From a bacterium (GTDB taxonomy: Bacteria; Blakebacterota; Blakebacteria; Blakebacterales; Blakebacteraceae): 11,970 bases of DNA. Below, piece after piece: positions 1 through 7,623 of this stretch (position 1 is the first letter of the stretch; every line of letters starts with the position of its first letter). Made by a program: the position numbers and the translations under genes. Where the stretch lies: assembly GCA_025774205.1 (NCBI GenBank), contig JALGWK010000055.1, positions 1 to 11,970 on the forward strand, in the 5' to 3' direction. The notes under the pieces are model-generated. The model saw only the letters and a program-made list of their open reading frames with translations, was not told the origin of the DNA and ran no database searches.

Positions 1-1662
<1,662 letters not shown>

Positions 1663-1732
1663 TATCCGAGATCCCTCCCTCTTTTCATGATAGCCGCGGC
1701 GCACGACGGCCGGTATGGATCCGACTCCGATC

Positions 1733-2962
1733 TCATTCAGCCGTGAGCTCGCCATCCTCTCCTGCCGCCCGGTGGATCTCTTCGTATACATCCTGAAGAC
1801 TCAGGCCGCGTTCCGCGGCGACCACCCTGCATATCTCGTACTCGGGATGTACCGACCATGGTTCGTCATCGGAGAGCCGTGACAGTTTCACCTGCAGCGG
1901 ACCGAATCTGGTTTCGAGAGTGCCTCTCTGCCTGGTGAGCACCCGTCGTCCGGCGGTGGTGAAGCGGATCCCGAGGGTGCCGGTTTCCGCGAATATCAAC
2001 TGCTCCAGGACCGGTACCCTGTCGTGATCGGAAAGCACGGTCAGGTTGATCCCCGGCCTCCCCTTCTTCATGATAACCGGAGTGAGCCAGGCGTCGCGCG
2101 CTCCTTCCGCAAGGAGCCTCTCCACAAGGTGGGGCCACACCTCGGGGATCGCGTCGTCCACGGTCGTTTCCAGAATTGTTATTTCATCGCCCGGTTTCCC
2201 GGGTGGATCGATGAGTTCCCCGATCGAAGCCCGCAGCACATTCGGGCGTCCCTCGATCTGACGTGTGCCGGCTCCATAGCCGGTCCGCTCCGTAACAAAG
2301 GAAATCCCGGTCCGGATGGCATCGGCCAGGGTGACGAGGAGAGCCGCTCCGGTCGGAGTCACCATCTCAAAGGGCACATCGATCCTCCGACCGGGCACCC
2401 CTTCAAGGATGAAGGTCGTTGCCGGCACCGGGACCGGCAGGATTCCATGGGCCGACTCTACTTCTCCATGTCCGTCCGCAGGCGGAGTCGAGATCACCCG
2501 CTCCACTCCGAGGGAGGCGACTGCCGCCACCCCGCAGACTACGTCGACGATTGCGTCGAGAGCGCCAACTTCATGGAAGTGCACCTTCTCCGGATCGCCG
2601 CCGTGCACTCTGGCTTCGGCATCGGCCAGTCTCCGGAAGACCTCCCCGGCCCGGTCGGCGATCTCCCTGTCGAGAGTCGATACCTCGAGTCGTTCCACGA
2701 TCGAAAGCAGCGTGGTGTGATGGTTGTGTCCCGAGGGAGGAATACCGGGCTCCTCCTTCTCTCCGTCCACGAGAACATCCACCTTTGTGGCGGTGATCCC
2801 GCTCCGGTTCACCTTCGACGCCGTGAGTTCCACCCGATCGCCAAGACCGAGTGCCTCCACCTGTTCCCGGAGGAGTTCGATCGACACCCCGATATCCACC
2901 AGGGCGCCGAGCAGCATGTCGCCGCTGATCCCCGCGAACGGTTCCAGGAGAAGTGTCCTCAT
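1733..2962 (-). CDS. larC: LarC, nickel insertase for the nickel-pincer nucleotide cofactor
   Basis: LarC (old name DUF111) is known as a CTP-dependent enzyme that inserts nickel into the pyridinium-dithiocarboxylate nucleotide, completing the cofactor of lactate racemase LarA. The 409 residues cover both halves of the family: GISGDM (11-16), a short His cluster HNHH (79-82), HFHEVGALDAIVDVV (128-142), AHGILPVPVPAT (171-182), VTPTGAALL (201-209), ETTVDDAIPE (265-274), TPVIMKKGRPG (294-304) and ETGTLGIR (326-333). In Lactiplantibacillus plantarum the protein is made from larC1/larC2 by a ribosomal frameshift; here it is one continuous frame. The ATG at 2962 shares one base with the larB stop (TGATG); a GTG at 2965 just upstream gives a 4-base GTGA overlap and is the alternative. 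AGGTGA in the end of larB serves as ribosome-binding site. LarE and LarA are not in view. Confidence 0.95.
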   Translation of the reverse strand: MRTLLLEPFAGISGDMLLGALVDIGVSIELLREQVEALGLGDRVELTASKVNRSGITATKVDVLVDGEKEEPGIPPSGHNHHTTLLSIVERLEVSTLDREIADRAGEVFRRLADAEARVHGGDPEKVHFHEVGALDAIVDVVCGVAAVASLGVERVISTPPADGHGEVESAHGILPVPVPATTFILEGVPGRRIDVPFEMVTPTGAALLVTLADAIRTGISFVTERTGYGAGTRQIEGRPNVLRASIGELIDPPGKPGDEITILETTVDDAIPEVWPHLVERLLAEGARDAWLTPVIMKKGRPGINLTVLSDHDRVPVLEQLIFAETGTLGIRFTTAGRRVLTRQRGTLETRFGPLQVKLSRLSDDEPWSVHPEYEICRVVAAERGLSLQDVYEEIHRAAGEDGELTAE

Positions 2963-3735
2963 CACTCACCTGCTTTCCGAATCCGGGCGATGCGTGCCGC
3001 CGCGCAGCCGGCTCCGAAACCGTTGTCGATGTTGACCACCATCACCCCGGAGGCGCACGAGGAGAGCATGCCGAGCAGCGCCGTATAGCCGCCCCGGGCC
3101 ACCCCGTAACCGACACTGGTGGGCACGGCAATGATCGGTGGTCTGATCAACCCACCCACGACACTGGGCAGGGCCCCCTCCATCCCCGCTACGACGATGA
3201 CCACGGCCATGGAATCGAGTTCCTCCCGATGGGCGAGCAGACGGTGCAGACCCGCCACTCCCACATCGTAGACACGCCTGACTTCGAGACCCATGCTCTC
3301 GGCGGTGAGGACAGCCTCTTCGGCTACGGGCATATCACTGGTCCCCGCCGATACCACCGCGGCCGGACCACGCATTTCCATCCCGTCAAGAGCTCCCGCG
3401 GGAATACGACGGACGAGCCGGGCCACCGGAAAGTACTCCGCCTCCGGCACGGCTTCGAGGACCGCGGCGGCTTTCTCCTCATCGAGGCGGGTGGCCAGGA
3501 GGATTCCTCCCTTCGCCGCCAGTTTCGCGGCGATCGCCCGGCACTGTTCCACCGTCTTCCCCTCCCCCAGCATCACTTCCGGGAATCCGCACCGGAGTTC
3601 ACGATGGAAGTCAAGGGTCGCGAAATCCCCGACCGTTTCGAACGGCAGTTCACGGAGCATTTCGATCGCTTCCGACGGAGCAGTCGTGCCGGCCGAGATC
3701 GCCTCCAGGAGTTCCTTCAGTTCCGATTCACGCAC
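2962..3735 (-). CDS. larB: LarB, nicotinic acid adenine dinucleotide carboxylase/hydrolase
   Basis: LarB starts nickel-pincer cofactor synthesis by carboxylating the pyridine ring of nicotinate adenine dinucleotide at C5 and releasing AMP. The 257 residues show the family's N-terminal block with DFHRELRCGFPEV (42-54) and GKTVEQC (59-65). A PurE-like carboxylase domain follows: SAGTSDMPVAEEA (129-141), YDVGVAGLHRLL (156-167), VVAGMEGALPSVVGGL (181-196), PTSVGYG (205-211), LGMLSSCASG (221-230) and NIDNGFGAG (235-243). Cys227 in the SSCA motif is probably the counterpart of the cysteine reported to form a covalent adduct with the pyridine ring; this is from memory of the family. The start is a GTG at 3735, eight bases inside the end of dus, with a strong GAGAGAGGA ribosome-binding site eight bases upstream. 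The stop overlaps the larC start. Length is normal. Confidence 0.95.
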   Translation of the reverse strand: MRESELKELLEAISAGTTAPSEAIEMLRELPFETVGDFATLDFHRELRCGFPEVMLGEGKTVEQCRAIAAKLAAKGGILLATRLDEEKAAAVLEAVPEAEYFPVARLVRRIPAGALDGMEMRGPAAVVSAGTSDMPVAEEAVLTAESMGLEVRRVYDVGVAGLHRLLAHREELDSMAVVIVVAGMEGALPSVVGGLIRPPIIAVPTSVGYGVARGGYTALLGMLSSCASGVMVVNIDNGFGAGCAAARIARIRKAGE

Positions 3736-4765
3736 CAGTCAATTCCTCTCTCGCATCCTCTTCCGGCCCGAAGTGGGACGGTTCACCCGCGTCGAATCGC
3801 GACAGGGCGTCAAGATAATCTCTGATGAGGCTCTCAATCGCTGCGTACTGCTCGAGTCTGAAGATGGCCTGCCGCAGCTTCGCGCCGTGCCATAATCCTT
3901 TCGTGTAGTACGCCATGTGTTTGCGGACTTCGCGCAGCCCGCGCGGTTCCCCCTTGCTCTCCATCTCGAGTCTGGCATGGAGCAATGCCGTCTCGAGTCT
4001 CTCGACGGGCAGGGGCGGCGGTGGCGCGATCCCTTCCTCAAGGAGGGTCCGCGTCCGGCTGAAGATCCATGGATTGCCGATCGCGCCCCGGGCGATCATC
4101 ACCGCCCGGCAGCCGGTCTCCTCCATCATCCTCAGCACATCCTCCGGTTCGAAGAGGTCACCGTTCCCGATCACCGGGATCGGACTCACCTCGACCAGCC
4201 GGGTTATCCGGTCCCAGTCGGCCCGACCGGAGTATCCCTGGGCCCTTGTTCGGGGATGGAGCGTAATGGCGCGTACGCCCTCCTCCGCGGCGATCCCGGC
4301 AGCCTCGCTGAAGACGAGGCTCTCCTCATCCCATCCGGCGCGGATCTTCACCGTTACCGGACCGGGAACGGCCGCCACGACCGAGGCGATAATTTCCCGG
4401 TAGAGACCCAGGTCCCGCAGCACCGCGCTTCCGGCCGTCTTCTTTACCACTTTCCGCACCGGACAGCCGAAGTTGATGTCGATCAGGTCGGGCCCGAGTT
4501 CCCACACCTGACGGGCCGCGTTCGCCAGCACCTCCGGGTCGCCCCCGAAGAGCTGAACACCTACCGGGTGCTCCTCGGGCCGGAAGGACGCCATCTCAAG
4601 GGTGCGGCGATTATTCCGGATCACTCCATCACTGGACACGAACTCGGTATAGACCGCACCCGCGCCCATCCGGCGGCTGAGCCGTCGGAACACGCTGTCG
4701 GTGATCCCCGCCATCGGCGAAAGCAGCAGGGTGCCGAGATGGATGTCATCCAGTACCAGGCCCAC
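3728..4765 (-). CDS. dus: tRNA-dihydrouridine synthase, DusB/NifR3 type
   Basis: An FMN- and NAD(P)H-dependent enzyme that reduces specific uridines in the tRNA D-loop to dihydrouridine. Counting from the GTG at 4765 (345 residues): PMAGITD (17-23) begins the TIM barrel; INFGCP (97-102) contains the catalytic Cys101; VKIRAGW (139-145) has a conserved lysine; HPRTRAQGYSG (170-180) and GNGD (200-203) contact FMN and tRNA; ARGAIGNPWIF (225-235) binds the flavin phosphate. A helical tRNA-binding C-terminus follows. The frame is open to another GTG at 4798. I prefer 4765 because it puts PMAGITD at the usual distance from the N-terminus and follows AAAGGGGG, whereas 4798 has only a weak site. DusB rather than DusA/C is inferred from the motif set. 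The gene is first of the tightly packed dus-larB-larC group. Confidence 0.93.
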   Translation of the reverse strand: MGLVLDDIHLGTLLLSPMAGITDSVFRRLSRRMGAGAVYTEFVSSDGVIRNNRRTLEMASFRPEEHPVGVQLFGGDPEVLANAARQVWELGPDLIDINFGCPVRKVVKKTAGSAVLRDLGLYREIIASVVAAVPGPVTVKIRAGWDEESLVFSEAAGIAAEEGVRAITLHPRTRAQGYSGRADWDRITRLVEVSPIPVIGNGDLFEPEDVLRMMEETGCRAVMIARGAIGNPWIFSRTRTLLEEGIAPPPPLPVERLETALLHARLEMESKGEPRGLREVRKHMAYYTKGLWHGAKLRQAIFRLEQYAAIESLIRDYLDALSRFDAGEPSHFGPEEDAREELTGA

Positions 4766-4874
4766 AGGGCCCCCTTTCAACCTCTTGTGCCCTGTCACGC
4801 AACAACCGTCCCATTCGAGCGGCGCCGTATCCCGGCGGGTTGCCGGTGAGACCGGCGAATTGCCGTAGCTTCTT

Positions 4875-4904
4875 AATATACGGGCAGTATGAGGAGAGGG
4901 GCAA
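4875..4904 (-). promoter_or_regulatory. Candidate promoter for dus-larB-larC
   Basis: On the minus strand TTGCCC (4904-4899) and TATATT (4880-4875) are 18 bases apart. The -10 box matches five of six consensus bases and the -35 box four of six. Transcription would begin near 4868 and leave a 5' leader of 70-100 bases before dus. It lies in the 150-base gap after the methyltransferase, so it could let the dus-lar genes be transcribed separately from that gene. Only sequence resemblance supports it. Confidence 0.4.
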
Positions 4905-4952
4905 CGCGGCAGCCGGTTGGAAGGGCGGCAGCGCCCGCGGCCAGCGCGTGGA

Positions 4953-5882
4953 TCAGTGTTCTGGCGCCAGGATCACACCCAGGCTGGCTCGCAGCCGCCA
5001 CGGATTGAGGGCAGCCAGGAGAATACCTGCGGGCACTCCCCCCATCAGCGCCAGTCCCGTCGCGAGGGTGCTCCTGAGATCCCCCGTCCTGACCCAGGAG
5101 GCGGGATAGAGTATCCCCTGCAGTGAGCCCACGGCATCGTAGACATCATCACTGAACAGATTGAACCGGTCCAGAACCCGCAGGCCGGTGTTCCGTGCCA
5201 GGGCGGAGAGACCTTCCGGGGTGAAATGCCAGCGGTGCCGGGGTACATCCCACGCTATGGTCCGATCACCGAAGAGCGATCTCTCGAAACCTGAGGCGTT
5301 CGGCACCGCCACGACGATCCTGCCCGAGGGGGCGATGACCTCCACGATCGACCGGAGGGCCGCCGCCGGATCGTCGAGGTGTTCCAGAACATGCCACAGG
5401 GTGTATAGAGCTGCCCCATGGAGAGGATCAGGCAGGCCATCCCCCAGCTCACCCTCGACGACCTCCACTCCCCTCCGCCGGCTGTTCTCCAGCGCTTCAG
5501 GAGCGGTTTCGAGACCGATCGCTGTCGCCTCCGGTCGGAACCCGAGCCAGGCCTCCAGGAATCCACCCGATCCGCAACCCAGGTCTACCACGGTCCCGTC
5601 CGTGGACCAGGGAAGAGTGAGGGACACCTTTCGGCGCTGACTTTTTCGGGTCAGCCACCCCTTCAGTCCGGTCGGATGTTCATGGGGGAGGTACTTCGAG
5701 TCGGCCTGAACCGGAATGACACGATCGTCGGGAGGAACGGTCTCAAGGGTGCCGCATCCGGTGCACCTGACCAGAGCGATCGCCAGGCCTTCCGGAGCCA
5801 GGCGGTCAGGCGGCAGAACGCCGCTCGCTATCCGCTCAGAGCCGCAGAACGGACATGGAGCTGTCAGATGATCAGCGGACAG
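4953..5882 (-). CDS. Class I SAM-dependent methyltransferase with N-terminal zinc ribbon; non-AUG start
   Basis: A soluble methyltransferase of unknown substrate. Numbered from a CTG at 5882 (309 residues): a zinc ribbon with CPFC (10-13) and CTGC (40-43), then a Rossmann domain with SAM-binding VVDLGCGSGG (98-107), acidic GLE around 123-125, WHVLEHLDDP (163-172) and DVPRHRWHF (212-220), ending in a hydrophobic Ala/Gly/Leu-rich stretch. This layout matches Methyltransf_23-like proteins often found with sugar or lipid modification genes, but no such genes are near. The oddity is the start. The frame is open back to a TGA at 5936-5934 and has no ATG, GTG or TTG before a GTG at 5627, which would remove the entire zinc ribbon. 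An AGAGGGG Shine-Dalgarno lies seven bases before the CTG and four before an ATT at 5885, just downstream of a good promoter. A nearby sequencing or real frameshift is the alternative. Confidence 0.82.
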   Translation of the reverse strand: MSADHLTAPCPFCGSERIASGVLPPDRLAPEGLAIALVRCTGCGTLETVPPDDRVIPVQADSKYLPHEHPTGLKGWLTRKSQRRKVSLTLPWSTDGTVVDLGCGSGGFLEAWLGFRPEATAIGLETAPEALENSRRRGVEVVEGELGDGLPDPLHGAALYTLWHVLEHLDDPAAALRSIVEVIAPSGRIVVAVPNASGFERSLFGDRTIAWDVPRHRWHFTPEGLSALARNTGLRVLDRFNLFSDDVYDAVGSLQGILYPASWVRTGDLRSTLATGLALMGGVPAGILLAALNPWRLRASLGVILAPEH

Positions 5883-5889
5883 AATCTGA

Positions 5890-5896
5890 CCCCTCT
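5890..5896 (-). promoter_or_regulatory. Shine-Dalgarno that decides the methyltransferase start
   Basis: AGAGGGG on the minus strand, between the predicted transcription start (near 5915) and the first cysteine pair of the zinc ribbon. It sits seven bases before CTG (5882) and four before ATT (5885). No standard start codon is in frame nearby, which makes this site the main argument for a non-AUG start. Confidence 0.5.
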
Positions 5897-5921
5897 CGCA
5901 GGCCGGTGGATGGGAGCGGCA

Positions 5922-5950
5922 AGTATATTCCTGTCAGTGATGCTGGTCAA
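5922..5950 (-). promoter_or_regulatory. Promoter of the methyltransferase gene
   Basis: On the minus strand TTGACC (5950-5945) and TATACT (5927-5922) are separated by exactly 17 bases, each matching five of six sigma70 consensus positions. Transcription would begin near 5915, about 33 bases before the proposed CTG start. It is back-to-back with the pepA promoter, with only 19 bases between the two -35 boxes. Confidence 0.72.
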
Positions 5951-5969
5951 AGTCGACGATTACTGAATG

Positions 5970-5999
5970 TTGACATACCTCCGGCCGTTGAACCATCAT
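5970..5999 (+). promoter_or_regulatory. Candidate promoter of pepA
   Basis: A perfect TTGACA at 5970-5975 is followed after 18 bases by CATCAT (5994-5999), a four-of-six match to the -10 consensus. The start would fall near 6006, leaving a leader of about 45 bases before the pepA ATG. The -35 box is convincing; the -10 box is weak, so the exact start point is uncertain. Confidence 0.5.
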
Positions 6000-6049
6000 T
6001 ACTTACTGTTCTGTGACCACATCCCGCCAGAATGTATGGGAGCCGTCAG

Positions 6050-7555
6050 ATGAAGACCATCCTGTCCCGCACCTCCACAACCGAATTCCGGGGTGAAGCT
6101 CTGGTTATCGGTGTGTTCGAGTCCGAGACCACTGCTTCTCCCCATCTCAGCTCGATCGATTCCGTGACCGACGGCCTCCTGGCCGGAGCCATGACGAGGG
6201 AGGGATTCACCGGCAGGAAGGGAGAGACTCTGCTCATTCACGCTCCGCGGGGCATGGATGTTTCTCTGCTGCTCCTCACCGGACTCGGTCCCGCGGGAAC
6301 AGCGGACAGGGAAACTGGCCGAATGCTCGGTGGCACGGCCGCTCGTCGTCTCCGGAAGTCGGGGATCAAGGTGGTCGCTATCGAGATTCGGGAAGAGGGC
6401 GCGGATCGTGAAGGGATCCGGGCCGTCGTTGAGGGTTTCGTCACCGGTGGAGGAGGCATCGACGCCTACAAGACGGCGAAGAAGAGCCGTCGGGATCCCT
6501 ATCGCGCTCCCTATACCGGGCTCACGCTTCTTTGTCCCGGTTCAGTCACGAAGGCGATGCGCGCCGGCGTCGCTACCGGTTCGGTCGTGGCCGACGCCAT
6601 GCTCCTCACCCGGCGCCTCGTCAACACCCCCGCCAATCTGATGACACCGGTCATCATGGCGGGTGAAGCACGGCGGGCCTGTCGCGCCTCGGGCGTGTCG
6701 TGCACTGTTCTGAATGAGAAACAGCTCCGGGAGCGAGGATTTAACGGCCTGCTGGCCGTCAATCAGGGCAGCGCCAATCCACCCCGGATGGTCGTGATGC
6801 GATACCGTCCCGCAGAGGCCCGGGCAGCATCGAAGCCGCCACTGGCACTGGTCGGTAAGGGAATCACCTTCGACTCGGGCGGTATCTCCATCAAGCCCGC
6901 AAAGGGTATGGGGGAGATGAAGGCGGACATGGCCGGCGCCGCGGCCGTGATCGGCGCGATGAGCGCCATCGGTCGACTGCAACCCTCGAGACCGGTGATC
7001 GGTATCACCCCGTTATGCGAGAACATGCCTTCCGGCAGCGCTATCCGGCCGGGGGATGTGATCACCAGCTACGCCGGCAAGACCATCGAAGTGGTGAACA
7101 CCGACGCGGAGGGCCGTCTCATCCTGGCCGATGGTCTGGCATACGCCGTGGAACAGGAGCCGGAGGGGATCGTCGATATCGCCACCCTCACGGGCGCCTG
7201 CGTCACGGCCCTCGGTCACGTCTACGCGGGGCTGGCGGGAAATGATCCCGGGTGGATCGACACGGTGGTCTCAACCTCCCGGGCGAGTGGTGAGAAAGTG
7301 TGGCAGATGCCGATGGACTCCGACTACGACGCGCTGGTCGAATCGGAGATCGCTGATGTCCGCAATACCGGCAAAGAAGCACCGGGGATGATCACCGCGG
7401 CCAAACTGCTGGAGAAATTTGTCGGGAACACCCCGTGGGTACACCTGGACATTGCCGGCGTGGAATGGCAGAAAGAAAGCCGGCCCTGGTCAGGACCAGG
7501 GCCGACGGCCTTCGGAGTACGGCTGTTCGTGGATCTCGCGCTCAGGAGCCTGTAG
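6050..7555 (+). CDS. pepA: Leucyl aminopeptidase (M17 family)
   Basis: A cytosolic metallo-aminopeptidase that removes N-terminal residues from peptides, usually a hexamer with two metal ions per active site. The 501 residues have the variable N-terminal macro-like domain and a complete C-terminal catalytic domain. Visible are VGKGITFDSGG (268-278) with metal ligands K270 and D275, catalytic K282 in SIKPAKGMGEMKADMAGA, D293, and the M17 signature NTDAEGRL (351-358) with D352, E354 and R356. From memory this numbering equals that of E. coli PepA, which supports the start chosen. The ATG at 6050 follows GGGAG seven bases upstream; the in-frame ATG at 6032 adds six residues but has no ribosome-binding site. 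E. coli PepA also binds DNA as a regulator and in Xer recombination; nothing here shows that role. The gene converges on pcnB across 68 bases with no clear terminator. Confidence 0.96.
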   Translation: MKTILSRTSTTEFRGEALVIGVFESETTASPHLSSIDSVTDGLLAGAMTREGFTGRKGETLLIHAPRGMDVSLLLLTGLGPAGTADRETGRMLGGTAARRLRKSGIKVVAIEIREEGADREGIRAVVEGFVTGGGGIDAYKTAKKSRRDPYRAPYTGLTLLCPGSVTKAMRAGVATGSVVADAMLLTRRLVNTPANLMTPVIMAGEARRACRASGVSCTVLNEKQLRERGFNGLLAVNQGSANPPRMVVMRYRPAEARAASKPPLALVGKGITFDSGGISIKPAKGMGEMKADMAGAAAVIGAMSAIGRLQPSRPVIGITPLCENMPSGSAIRPGDVITSYAGKTIEVVNTDAEGRLILADGLAYAVEQEPEGIVDIATLTGACVTALGHVYAGLAGNDPGWIDTVVSTSRASGEKVWQMPMDSDYDALVESEIADVRNTGKEAPGMITAAKLLEKFVGNTPWVHLDIAGVEWQKESRPWSGPGPTAFGVRLFVDLALRSL

Positions 7556-7623
7556 GAGTAACCGGCGAACGCGAGGTCTGGGCTGGCGCCGGCCGATCAG
7601 GCGGTTGAGCCGGAGGAGCAGGA

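Noticed and set aside
2024-3088. Long plus-strand open frame (354 codons) opposite larC and the end of larB
   Set aside because: It lies antisense to two well-recognised genes, gives an Arg/Pro/His-rich protein with no motif I know, and long antisense frames are expected in GC-rich codons.
3917-4849. Plus-strand open frame (310 codons) opposite dus
   Set aside because: Antisense to a gene with all family motifs; its composition is that of a GC-rich shadow frame.
4842-4856. Perfect 6-bp inverted repeat GCCGGT-gag-ACCGGC in the dus leader
   Set aside because: Too short and without a T-run for a terminator, and GC-rich DNA yields such stems by chance; no riboswitch I know fits.
6032-6049. Upstream ATG for pepA adding six residues
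   Set aside because: No ribosome-binding site before it, while the ATG at 6050 has GGGAG at good spacing and gives the residue numbering remembered for E. coli PepA.
7581-7594. GC-rich palindrome in the pepA-pcnB convergent gap, considered as a two-way terminator
   Set aside because: No room for a loop, one G-U pair needed, and no T-run on either strand.
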